64,000 nucleotides of DNA from an uncultured Robinsoniella sp. GTDB lineage: Bacteria; Bacillota; Clostridia; Lachnospirales; Lachnospiraceae. Each line of letters opens with the position of its first letter. Position 1 is the first letter of the stretch. The stretch covers positions 1-64,000 of the forward strand of contig UQGG01000033.1 in the NCBI GenBank assembly GCA_900540475.1, in the 5' to 3' direction. Below the pieces are notes generated by a model. It saw only the letters and a list, made by a program, of their open reading frames with translations, did no database searches and was not told where the DNA came from. The position numbers were made by a program, and so were the translations under genes. This document shows, piece after piece, positions 8,262-16,774 of this stretch.

Positions 8262-10550
8262 ATGGGCCGGAAGGAAAAGAAAAGTCCGTTTAGCAGTTTG
8301 ACCAGTTTGGGTATTTACCGTAGAGTGTTTTTGATATTTTTTATTATCTGTATCCTGATTACTATTTTCAGCTTTCAATATTACGGTCGGTTAGCTTCCA
8401 CGATTCGAGAGGAGAGTGAAGCTTACCTGCAGGAAATTTCCCGCCGCATAGGTGCCAATGTTGATCGCATTGTCAATGATAATTACGATGTACTCCATAC
8501 AATGGCTGCTTCCTTGGAATACTCCGGAATTAACAAATTAGAAGAAGCAAAGAAAATGCTCCAAAAGCAGAAGGAAGGTCTAGGTTTTGAGAGTATTTAT
8601 CTTATTGATCAGAATGGTATCGCTTATGATCTGAGCGATTTGCAGACATTTCTGACACTTGACAAATTGGTACGCAAGGATTTGCTCAGCGGGAAGGACT
8701 CTATGTCCACCACTCAGCTAATCCAAAATAAAGAGTACATATTGTTTTCCGTACCCCTTGATGATATGAATATTGATGACAAAACGATGGTTGCGCTGGC
8801 TGCGAGCTATGCGCCGTCCTCCTTTGATCAGGTTCTGTCAATGTCTTCCTTTAACGATCAGGCTTACTCTCAGATCGTAACCATGAACGGGGCGGTAGTA
8901 GTGCGTTCCTCTTCTTCTTATGCCTTCAAGAGCGGATACAATATATTCTCTACCCTGGAAGGTCTGATTATTGGGGATACGAAACTGTCAGATGTAATGG
9001 AGGAAATGGCTGTTAATGCATCCGGGCAGATTCGGTTTAATTTAGACGGGAGGGAGACTTATATGGTCTATACCCCTGTTGCACCGGATAACTGGTATCT
9101 CATGTCCTTTGTACCGGTTGAAGTTGTTAACGAAAAATCAAATTTACTGTTGAAGTCTACGCTGGTAATCTGTGGAATGATTGCAGTTACCTTTGCAGGA
9201 TTGGCGGCAGCTCTGGTTTATATTTTTAACAATCACAAGCGTAAGCTGGAGCAGATTGCTTATGTGGATGAAGTAACCGGGGGGCATACCATACAGCGCT
9301 TTTACGAGCTGGCAGAGGAGCTGCTTACCTCCAATCATAATTTGCGTTATGCGCTGGTGTATACCAATATTGTCAAGTTTAAAGTGCTTAATGATGAGCT
9401 GGGACGCATTAACTGTGATGCCATGCTGCGTTTTTTCAGCGAATATATGAATAAAAAGATATCCGAATCAGAATGTATCGGCAGGCAGTCTGCTGATCAT
9501 TTCTGTATATTAATACAATTTTCGGATGAATATGAATTATTGGATAAATTTAGAATATGGCATGAGCAGGCAGAGCAGATTGTTATGGACATGAAAGTGG
9601 CATGGAGTCTGCCCGTTATGGAATTTGGTATTTATGTAATAGACAACAATACTCTGACATTTCCCCAGATGATTGACCGGGCGAAGCTGGCATTACGTGA
9701 ATCACCCCGTACTATTGACAGTAAGCTGCGGTGTGCCTTTTATGATGATGAAGTGCGACGTCAGCTGCTCCGTGAAAAGCAGCTGGAAGACAGGATGGAA
9801 GCAGCGCTTAATAACGGGGAGTTTGTGGTATTTTTACAGCCCAAGTACCATTTGCCGGAGGAACGGATTGGTGGTGCCGAGGCACTTGTGCGGTGGAAGA
9901 GTACCAGTGAGGGCATGATTTTCCCGGATGAGTTTATTCCGCTGTTTGAAAAAAACGGCTTTATTATCCAACTGGATTTATATGTATTTGAAACAGTCTG
10001 CCGTACATTGCGCAGATGGATTGACCAGGGAATGACCCCAATCAGGATTTCCGTGAATTGTTCCAGGCTTCATTTTAAAGACAAGAATTTCCTGACCGAG
10101 TACGTCCGTATTGCGGAAGAGTTTCAATTGGATAAATCACTGATTGAAATTGAAGTGACCGAAAGTATGGTACTGGAAAACAGCGTCCGTCTCATCAGTA
10201 TTATCCGAAATATCAAAAAGGCGGGCTTTGAATGCTCTATGGATGACTTTGGCAGCGGTTATTCATCACTGAATCTGATCCAGACAATACCGGTGGATGT
10301 TCTGAAGCTGGATAAAATATTCTTCCATGGTGAGGGAGTCGATTTGAGCAGGACAGAAGCTGTAGTCACTAATATTATAAGCATGGCAAAAGCTCTTTCC
10401 ATGGAAACCGTTGCAGAGGGCGTGGAAGAACGGGAGCAGGTAGATATGCTGAAACGCGCAGGCTGCGACTATATACAGGGATATGTTTTTGCAAAACCAA
10501 TGGATATCCCTGCGTTTGAATGTTTAGCAGCAGATAACGTGAAAGGTTAA
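8262..10550 (+). CDS. Membrane c-di-GMP phosphodiesterase (sensor, degenerate GGDEF, EAL)
   Basis: This encodes 762 residues. ATG at 8262 follows GGGAGGA. In order: a membrane segment (about 20-40), an extracytoplasmic sensor region of Cache type (about 45-295), a second membrane segment (about 300-325), a GGDEF-like domain (about 335-490) and an EAL domain (about 515-755). The GGDEF signature is replaced by SADHF near residues 409-413, so cyclase activity is not expected. The EAL domain keeps its residues: EALVRW, NCSR, EVTES, DDFGSGYSSL, KLDK, VAEGVE and QGY. It therefore probably degrades c-di-GMP, perhaps with GTP or ligand control through the N-terminal parts. The next gene starts 12 bases downstream. 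Confidence 0.9.
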   Translation: MGRKEKKSPFSSLTSLGIYRRVFLIFFIICILITIFSFQYYGRLASTIREESEAYLQEISRRIGANVDRIVNDNYDVLHTMAASLEYSGINKLEEAKKMLQKQKEGLGFESIYLIDQNGIAYDLSDLQTFLTLDKLVRKDLLSGKDSMSTTQLIQNKEYILFSVPLDDMNIDDKTMVALAASYAPSSFDQVLSMSSFNDQAYSQIVTMNGAVVVRSSSSYAFKSGYNIFSTLEGLIIGDTKLSDVMEEMAVNASGQIRFNLDGRETYMVYTPVAPDNWYLMSFVPVEVVNEKSNLLLKSTLVICGMIAVTFAGLAAALVYIFNNHKRKLEQIAYVDEVTGGHTIQRFYELAEELLTSNHNLRYALVYTNIVKFKVLNDELGRINCDAMLRFFSEYMNKKISESECIGRQSADHFCILIQFSDEYELLDKFRIWHEQAEQIVMDMKVAWSLPVMEFGIYVIDNNTLTFPQMIDRAKLALRESPRTIDSKLRCAFYDDEVRRQLLREKQLEDRMEAALNNGEFVVFLQPKYHLPEERIGGAEALVRWKSTSEGMIFPDEFIPLFEKNGFIIQLDLYVFETVCRTLRRWIDQGMTPIRISVNCSRLHFKDKNFLTEYVRIAEEFQLDKSLIEIEVTESMVLENSVRLISIIRNIKKAGFECSMDDFGSGYSSLNLIQTIPVDVLKLDKIFFHGEGVDLSRTEAVVTNIISMAKALSMETVAEGVEEREQVDMLKRAGCDYIQGYVFAKPMDIPAFECLAADNVKG

Positions 10551-10562
10551 GAGGGGGTGCGG

Positions 10563-12473
10563 ATGGTAGTGCTTGAACGTATAGAAAAAATTCAGCAGCC
10601 GGTGTTAACTGCTATCTTTATCATTACACTTTCACTTTTACTTTTTTTGTCCGGATGCTCCGCCAGTGATTCAAATAAAAGTGAGGATGTTCTGACTCAA
10701 AAGGCAGCGTCAAAAGGAAAGACTCAGATTACCGTACTGGTGAAATATGCCTTTACTATAAATGAGTTTGAAAAAGCAGTTGAGAAACAGTTTCCTGATA
10801 TTGATTTAGTACAGGTAGGGAATTATACGCGGAATATGGGGATCGAGGAATATGCAGCCCGTTTGGAACATGACGATATTCCGGATATCGTCATGACATG
10901 GCCTTTGGATGTGGGCAGGGAGTATTGGAGTGACCGGCTTCTTGACCTCTCCGGCATGGAGTTTTCCAGTCGTTATAATACCTCGATGCTAAATGACATT
11001 TCCACAGATGGAAAGCTTTATTATCTGCCCGGTCCGGCGCAGGTAAGAGGCATTGTATATAACAAAACGCTGTTCAAGGAAAAAGGCTGGGAGGTTCCAA
11101 AGGACTATGAAGGCTTTCTGGAATTGTGCAAAACCATAGAAGCCAGCGGTATCCGTTCCATACAATTGGGATTTCAAAATCAGGAGGTACTGGATACGGC
11201 TTTTGTTGGCTACAATTTTGGCAATTACTTTAGCCGTCCACAGGATCTGGAATGGATGGATGACTATAATCAGGGGATCGGAAGTTTCGGGGAGCAGTTT
11301 GGCGGGGCATTAGATGTATTTCAGCAAATGACAGATGCCGGTGTCTGGAAAGCCTCGGATTTAGAGATCGATTATTCGGAACGGGAGAAAATGCTGTTTA
11401 CCCGTCAGTGCGCCATGGTGGAGGATTCATCTCTCATGGCCAAAATGGGATATAGCCAAACCGGCACATCGGATGAATTTGCCCTGATGCCGTTTTTTAA
11501 TCCAGGGAGCAATAATGACTGGGCACGTCTCTATATGGTTTGTTATATTGGACTGAACAAGCATCTGGCGGAACCGGAAAACAAGGATAAATACGATTTG
11601 GTTATGGAGATTATGAACTACATATCAACAGTGGAAGGCCAGAAGATGCTGTCGGCAGACACAGGGGCGATGTATTCCAGTCTGATCGATGCCACGCCGC
11701 CGGATGTTCCGGAAATAGAAGCGCTGATTCCCGCATTGAATCAGGGGCGCTATGCGGTATTCCCCACCCTTGGGAATGCACAGGGCGCACTCCGGGAGGG
11801 GCTTGCCGGGATGTTAAAGGGAACTCTGACCAAGGAAGATGTGATCCGCATGGCAGATGAACAGAATCTCTTTCCTCCCGTTACGGAGTCTCCAAAGCTG
11901 CTGGGTGAAGCAAGTGAAAGTTTTTCTCTTACCGACACAGGAAATTTTGTTGCCGATGCCATGCGCACCTGGGGTGATTGTGAGCTTGCACTGTATCTGG
12001 ATAATGGCAAGGATGGCAATTACAACGGCAAGGGTATTAGCGGGCGCATTTATGCCGGAGATATTACTACCAGTGATATTGACCGCATTATGCCCGATCT
12101 AAAGGCAAATGACAGCGGAGCGTTATGGAAAGCATCCATCAGCGGCGAGGATCTCCTGGCTGTGCTGGAATATTCCGTAAGTGTGGAGAATAACCAGACC
12201 GGATGGTTTTACTATTTTTCGGGTCTTAAAATGGAATTTGACCCCACAGCTGAGCCAGGAAACCGGGTAAAAAAAATAACTGCGTCGGACGGATCGGCAA
12301 TTGATCCGGCACGTAATTATACGATAGTGGTAACGGAGGAATCTGTACCGGAAGAATATCTGCAGAACTGCTCAAAGACAGACAGCCTGTCTTACGATAT
12401 TGTAACCCGGGCGGTTGAATCGGCTGGTACCATTTCTCCGGCTAAGGACGGACGATTTGTACTTTATAAATAA
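10563..12473 (+). CDS. Lipoprotein: solute-binding domain fused to 5'-nucleotidase C-terminal domain
   Basis: This encodes 636 residues. ATG at 10563 lies 5 bases after GAGGGGG. A signal peptide ends in the lipobox LSGC near residue 32. Residues about 55-420 form a family-1 extracellular solute-binding domain (IPDIVMTWP, VVYNK-like GIVYNKTLFKEKGW). Residues about 450-620 match the 5'-nucleotidase C-terminal (substrate-binding) domain: DTGNFVADAMR, YAGDITTSDIDRIMP, SGEDLLAVLEYSV, FSGLKMEFDP, ARNYTIVVTEE. The metallophosphoesterase catalytic domain is absent, so nucleotide or ligand binding, not hydrolysis, is likely. It is coupled to an EAL protein rather than to permeases, which suggests a sensory role outside the membrane. 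Confidence 0.85.
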   Translation: MVVLERIEKIQQPVLTAIFIITLSLLLFLSGCSASDSNKSEDVLTQKAASKGKTQITVLVKYAFTINEFEKAVEKQFPDIDLVQVGNYTRNMGIEEYAARLEHDDIPDIVMTWPLDVGREYWSDRLLDLSGMEFSSRYNTSMLNDISTDGKLYYLPGPAQVRGIVYNKTLFKEKGWEVPKDYEGFLELCKTIEASGIRSIQLGFQNQEVLDTAFVGYNFGNYFSRPQDLEWMDDYNQGIGSFGEQFGGALDVFQQMTDAGVWKASDLEIDYSEREKMLFTRQCAMVEDSSLMAKMGYSQTGTSDEFALMPFFNPGSNNDWARLYMVCYIGLNKHLAEPENKDKYDLVMEIMNYISTVEGQKMLSADTGAMYSSLIDATPPDVPEIEALIPALNQGRYAVFPTLGNAQGALREGLAGMLKGTLTKEDVIRMADEQNLFPPVTESPKLLGEASESFSLTDTGNFVADAMRTWGDCELALYLDNGKDGNYNGKGISGRIYAGDITTSDIDRIMPDLKANDSGALWKASISGEDLLAVLEYSVSVENNQTGWFYYFSGLKMEFDPTAEPGNRVKKITASDGSAIDPARNYTIVVTEESVPEEYLQNCSKTDSLSYDIVTRAVESAGTISPAKDGRFVLYK

Positions 12474-12526
12474 AAGTGGAAATAAGAAGAGATAATATTC
12501 TATAATAAAAGATAATAAAAGCAAAC

Positions 12527-12557
12527 AGTCCTGTCAGGTGAGATGGCAGGGCTTTTG
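12527..12557 (+). terminator. Rho-independent terminator after the lipoprotein gene
   Basis: A 9-bp stem (12527-12535 with 12545-12553, two G-U pairs) is followed by TTTTGTGTTG. It ends the EAL/lipoprotein operon and separates it from the polymerase gene. Confidence 0.6.
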
Positions 12558-12628
12558 TGTTGTATTTACAGGATGAGTGTACATGCTGTATAATCGTAAC
12601 AGATGAATCGTAAATTGAGGTGAGAGCA

Positions 12629-13909
12629 GTGTCAGAAGCAAAATTACAAAATAGAACCTATGTCTGTATAGATTTAAAATCATTCTATGCTTCGGTAGAA
12701 TGCGTAGAACGGGGGCTTGATCCCATGACAACCAATCTTGTGGTGGCAGATCCACAGCGGACGGAGAAAACCATCTGTCTGGCTGTTTTACCGTCCATGA
12801 AGGCTCAGGGGGTTCCAGGCAGATGCCGTGTTTTTCAGATCCCTGCACATATAGATTATATAATGGCTCCGCCCAGGATGCAGTTATATATGGAATATTC
12901 GGCGGAAATCTATGCCGTCTATCTTAAATATATTGCAAAAGAAGATATCCACGTCTATTCTATTGATGAGGTATTTATGGATGTTACAGACTATCTGGCT
13001 ATGTATCAGATGACGGCGAAGGATTTGAGTATGCAGATGATGAAGGACATTTTTGATACCACAGGTATTACTGCAACCTGCGGGATTGGCACGAACCTGT
13101 ATCTGGCGAAAATTGCCCTTGATATAACGGCAAAACACGTGGATGATCACATCGGAATTCTGGACGAAGAGTCTTACTGCAAAACATTGAGCAGTCACAG
13201 GCCCCTTACGGATTTCTGGAGGATCGGAGCGGGTATAGCAAAACGTCTGGAACGGATGGGCATCTATACGATGAAACAGGTTGCAGAAGCAGATGAGGGA
13301 ATGCTTTACAAGCTCTTTGGCATTGATGCGGAATTGCTGATTGATCATGCCAGGGGAAGAGAAACCACTACCATGGCAGACATTAAAGCGTATAAATCCA
13401 AGTCAAATTCCATATCCAGCGGTCAGGTACTGGGCTGCGATTATAACTATGAAAAAGGATTGCTCATCGTAAAGGAAATGGCGGATTTACTCTGCCTGGA
13501 GCTGGTGGATAAAGGGCTTGTTACCGATTCCATCACTCTTTATGTGGGGTATTCCAACCGGCTTGAGAAAAAATCTGCTCATGGGACAACATCTATGACA
13601 GTTACCACCAGTTCCGCAAAGCAGATCATGGATTATACCCAGGAGTTGTATAAGAAGATTGTGGACAGGCATACCCCTGTGCACAGAGTTTATCTGACTT
13701 TTAATAATGTTGTGGATGAGATGTATCAGCAGTATGATTTATTTACGGATCCTGCAGAGCTGGAAAGGGAACATAAGATGCAGAAAGCGATGCTGGATAT
13801 AAAAGAAAAGTTTGGAAAAAACGCAATTCTAAAGGGAATGAATCTGCAGGAAGGGGCAACTACAATGGAGCGGAACCGCCAGATCGGAGGGCATAAAAGT
13901 GGTGTCTAA
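12629..13909 (+). CDS. Y-family DNA polymerase, UmuC/DinB type
   Basis: This encodes 426 residues from a GTG start at 12629, 5 bases after GAGGTGA. It is a translesion polymerase: palm motif CIDLKSFYASVE with Asp15, the YSIDEVF motif with Asp113 and Glu114, the TCGIGTNLYLAK finger region, a helix-hairpin-helix thumb around FWRIGAGIAKRLERMGI, and a little-finger domain at about 240-350. Length and the cysteine-rich entry resemble the UmuC-like proteins of Firmicutes that pair with YolD. The stop overlaps the following YolD gene by 11 bases, so the two are co-expressed. An SOS box was not recognised. Confidence 0.93.
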   Translation: MSEAKLQNRTYVCIDLKSFYASVECVERGLDPMTTNLVVADPQRTEKTICLAVLPSMKAQGVPGRCRVFQIPAHIDYIMAPPRMQLYMEYSAEIYAVYLKYIAKEDIHVYSIDEVFMDVTDYLAMYQMTAKDLSMQMMKDIFDTTGITATCGIGTNLYLAKIALDITAKHVDDHIGILDEESYCKTLSSHRPLTDFWRIGAGIAKRLERMGIYTMKQVAEADEGMLYKLFGIDAELLIDHARGRETTTMADIKAYKSKSNSISSGQVLGCDYNYEKGLLIVKEMADLLCLELVDKGLVTDSITLYVGYSNRLEKKSAHGTTSMTVTTSSAKQIMDYTQELYKKIVDRHTPVHRVYLTFNNVVDEMYQQYDLFTDPAELEREHKMQKAMLDIKEKFGKNAILKGMNLQEGATTMERNRQIGGHKSGV

Positions 13910-14231
13910 AATGAGCAGAGAAGAACGTGCAAAACAGTTCATGCCATTTGCTGCGTTAAAAGGATATACAGAAGTTCTGAGGAAAAAAGAAAAAATCGTG
14001 GTGCCGAAGATGGAACTTTTAGAAGAGTATCAGGAGGAACTGAGCCGAAAACTACGCCAGGTGCGCAAAAATGATATTGTAACAGTGGTTTATTTTTGTA
14101 AAAATGAATATCTCAAATTAACGGGCATGGTGTCTCGGGTGGATGATACGGCAAGAATCCTGAAGATTATAAATACAAAAATATCTTATGATGATTTGTA
14201 TGACATAGTAGAGATACGAAGCGAGCGTTAA
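13899..14231 (+). CDS. YolD-like protein
   Basis: This encodes 110 residues from GTG at 13899, 7 bases after GGAGGG within the end of the polymerase gene. The pattern SREERAKQFMPFAALKGYTEVL and the later VYF..EYLKLTGMVSRVDDTARIL...ISYDDLYDI are typical of the YolD family, which is found next to Y-family polymerases in Firmicutes and thought to act with them in damage tolerance. It is co-transcribed with the polymerase and ends at a strong hairpin. Confidence 0.9.
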   Translation: MVSKMSREERAKQFMPFAALKGYTEVLRKKEKIVVPKMELLEEYQEELSRKLRQVRKNDIVTVVYFCKNEYLKLTGMVSRVDDTARILKIINTKISYDDLYDIVEIRSER

Positions 14232-14280
14232 GTGCCTGGAGTTTTACGAGACTCCAGGCACTGCATCATCTAATCTTTTT
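14231..14280 (+). terminator. Terminator hairpin between convergent genes
   Basis: AGTGCCTGGAGT (14231-14242) pairs perfectly with ACTCCAGGCACT (14251-14262) across an 8-base loop. A T-rich tract (TCTTTTT) follows at 14274-14280. The stem begins at the YolD stop codon and separates it from the convergent permease gene. Confidence 0.75.
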
Positions 14281-15013
14281 CAAATCCATTTTTTTTGTAA
14301 AAGAAGAGAAAAACAAAAATAGAAATTACGACTTCTGCCAGCATGATGACAACACTTCCCACATTCAGAACCTTATCGGTTTTGGCTGCCATATTCATGG
14401 TCATTTCCATTAAAATCCCGGTGAACATAAATTTCGAGATGTCAGCCAGTACTTTGATAATTTCAGAGAATATGGGGATGAAAATAAATATCATCAGTAC
14501 CGGTGTCATAATCGTTCCGGCACTAACCTGATTCTTAGCGAAAATACCCAGAATCATTCCAATAATACAACTAATCAGTGAGGCAATGACGGATACGATG
14601 GTAAACGGGATCAGGTTGCTGCCGGTAATGATAAAGCCGCTGATTGGCATCAAAACGTAGTTCAGGATGATTGTTGCAATAAAGACGGGTAAAATACTTC
14701 CTAAAAAGAATTCTAATCCATTTACAGAGGAAGTCATTAGAACTCTCAGCGTTTTTTTCTCTTTTTCTTCCGCCAGCAGCAGACAGGGGCAATATATACC
14801 CATCATGCCGATATTCATAACAAGTCCCATACTTAATATATAAGCATTGAGTTCTTCCGGAGAGGAAGAGGTACCCATTTGACTGTAGAGAAATTTCATG
14901 AGAATCGTGAATCCCAATGCAAAAACCGGCATAATAATACAGTTTTTGCCCAGAAATGCTTTTGTTTTTACCTGTGCAATTGCCAGGACCTTGTTTAAAT
15001 GGATTGTTTTCAT
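14270..15013 (-). CDS. ABC-2 type exporter permease
   Basis: This encodes 247 residues with six membrane segments and short loops, typical of single-domain ABC-2 permeases (bacitracin or antibiotic exporter type). The EEKEKKTLRVLMTSSV motif between segments 2 and 3 is the common ABC-2 coupling region. It overlaps the ATPase gene by 4 bases and is translationally coupled. The substrate is unknown; control by the adjacent AgrC/AgrA-like pair is possible. Confidence 0.9.
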   Translation of the reverse strand: MKTIHLNKVLAIAQVKTKAFLGKNCIIMPVFALGFTILMKFLYSQMGTSSSPEELNAYILSMGLVMNIGMMGIYCPCLLLAEEKEKKTLRVLMTSSVNGLEFFLGSILPVFIATIILNYVLMPISGFIITGSNLIPFTIVSVIASLISCIIGMILGIFAKNQVSAGTIMTPVLMIFIFIPIFSEIIKVLADISKFMFTGILMEMTMNMAAKTDKVLNVGSVVIMLAEVVISIFVFLFFYKKNGFEKD

Positions 15014-15861
15014 GATAATTCCCTCCCGGTAACTTCTAAGAATACGCTTTCTAATGTAGGTTCACATGAATGAAGTGTCTGGATTTTATTTTCAGTCATC
15101 CAATCTGTGATCTGTCCGATGCTTTTTGCATCCTGCTCCAGAAGATGTTCAGAACCATCCTCTAATTGAATGCTGTATTTTCTGACTTTGTTATACTTCA
15201 GACAGATCTCTTTGGGGGTACCGTACTCAACGATGATACCTTCATTGAGCAATGCCACATGATCACACATCTTTGTGGCTTCTTCCATGTTGTGAGTAGT
15301 CAGGAAGATAGCCATTCCTTCATTTTTCATTTGAAGCAGCATTTTATGGATTTCAAGTGCTGTGGAGGGGTCTAATCCGGATGTTGGTTCATCCAGGAAC
15401 AGGACTTTTGGTTTATGCAGCACTGCTCTGGCGAGCACAAGACGCTGTGTCTGTCCCTTTGATAGCTTTCCGGCTATTTTTTTTCGATGTTCATAAAGTC
15501 CTACCTGCTTTAAGACCTCTTTGATCCTTTCCTTTTCCACCTTTAAGATTTTAGCGAAATACTCCAGGTTCTGATAGACGCTCAGATATTCATAGATTCC
15601 GCTGCTGTCGGTTACGATTCCAATTTGTTCATAGATGGTTTCGTCTATATTCTGGGAGTTAATCCCCAGAATATAAGCTTCACCCGATGTCTGCTTTAAC
15701 TGCCCGGTCAGTATTTTGATCGTCGTTGTTTTGCCGGCGCCGCTTGGACCCAGAAAGCCCAGGATTTCACCCTTGTTCAGCTTGGCATCGATATCTTTTA
15801 GTACAAGCCCATCCCTGAACTTTTTTGAAATATGTTCTAACCTGATAAATTCTTTATTCAC
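15010..15861 (-). CDS. ABC exporter ATP-binding protein
   Basis: This encodes 283 residues from a GTG start at 15861 behind an AGGAGGAAGG site. Motifs: Walker A GPSGAGKTT, signature LSKGQTQRL, Walker B VLFLDEPTSGLDP, H-loop TTHNM. The C-terminal extension of about 70 residues is usual for antibiotic-resistance-type ATPases of ABC-2 exporters. It is the partner of the downstream permease. It lies 168 bases downstream of a LytTR response regulator on the same strand. Confidence 0.93.
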   Translation of the reverse strand: MNKEFIRLEHISKKFRDGLVLKDIDAKLNKGEILGFLGPSGAGKTTTIKILTGQLKQTSGEAYILGINSQNIDETIYEQIGIVTDSSGIYEYLSVYQNLEYFAKILKVEKERIKEVLKQVGLYEHRKKIAGKLSKGQTQRLVLARAVLHKPKVLFLDEPTSGLDPSTALEIHKMLLQMKNEGMAIFLTTHNMEEATKMCDHVALLNEGIIVEYGTPKEICLKYNKVRKYSIQLEDGSEHLLEQDAKSIGQITDWMTENKIQTLHSCEPTLESVFLEVTGRELS

Positions 15862-16029
15862 GTACCTTCCTCCTCGTATAAAAGTTTGCAGCCAGGTAAA
15901 ACTGGCTCTTCGTACATGAATATATCATTTGCTGTCGGAATACTGGGTTTTATTTCCTGAATGGTACCAGTGAATTCCTAAACGGTTAAAAAGTAAAGAT
16001 GGATGTGGGGAAGATCAGGCTTGCGGCAG

Positions 16030-16770
16030 TCAATTTCCAACACGTTCCAGCAGCCTGGATTTCTCTTTTCGGGAGATACTGCAGGTTTCCCCGCCGATGT
16101 TAACGGTGTTATGCTTTAAATCAATTTCTTCAATTTTATTGACAGCTACCAGATAAGACCGGTGGATCTTGATAAAGCGCTCACCCAGCTCCTTTTCGAT
16201 ACTGCCCAGATTCCCCAGAAACTCAATTCGCTGCTTCGTTCCATGGAGGATAATAAAGTGAGATTTAGGAGATGTTTCAAAAAAGAGTATATCATTCAGC
16301 GGTACATTTCGTATGCTGTCTCCGGTTTTAACGGTGTAGTATTCGGTAGGATCTGTTTTTTCCATTTTCAGTCTGTTTCCCAGAGAGCACAGACAGCGGG
16401 ATATAGCATTTGCCAGTTCCTCCGGCCTGTCCTTGACAATATAATCAAAGGCTTCAATATGATACTGAAAGGTCTTATAAGCCAGATCCTTAAAACTGGT
16501 GATGTAGACAATCGTTCCATTGGGATCCACATCCCTGATCTTCTTTCCCAGAAGAAATCCGTCATATTCCGGATGATTTAACTCAACATCCAGAAAATAG
16601 ATATTTCTCTTCAGATTCATCTTTTTTAATTCTTCCAGCAGGATTACCGGGCTGTCGCAGCTTATGACTATTTCCATATCATACTGCTGAATCAGAATTT
16701 GTTTGCTGATTAGTGCTGCAATTTCATTTCGGATCCTGTCATCATCATCACATAACAGTATTGGTATCAT
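16030..16770 (-). CDS. LytTR response regulator (AgrA/VirR type)
   Basis: This encodes 246 residues: a receiver domain (about 1-125; acidic pocket CDDDD at the N-terminus, phospho-acceptor Asp in IYFLDVELN) and a LytTR DNA-binding domain (about 140-245; FFETSPKSHFIILHG, FIKIHRSYLVAVNKIEEI). It lies 4 bases downstream of its kinase gene. Targets may include the ABC exporter genes immediately downstream, but no clear pair of LytTR sites was identified. Confidence 0.92.
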   Translation of the reverse strand: MIPILLCDDDDRIRNEIAALISKQILIQQYDMEIVISCDSPVILLEELKKMNLKRNIYFLDVELNHPEYDGFLLGKKIRDVDPNGTIVYITSFKDLAYKTFQYHIEAFDYIVKDRPEELANAISRCLCSLGNRLKMEKTDPTEYYTVKTGDSIRNVPLNDILFFETSPKSHFIILHGTKQRIEFLGNLGSIEKELGERFIKIHRSYLVAVNKIEEIDLKHNTVNIGGETCSISRKEKSRLLERVGN

Positions 16771-16774
16771 TTGT

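Noticed and set aside
12884..13348. 154-residue minus-strand frame inside the UmuC-type gene
   Set aside because: Lies fully antisense to a well-supported polymerase gene and shows no domain pattern.
15862..16029. LytTR binding sites upstream of the ABC exporter
   Set aside because: Some GTT-containing stretches are present but no pair with the expected spacing could be recognised.
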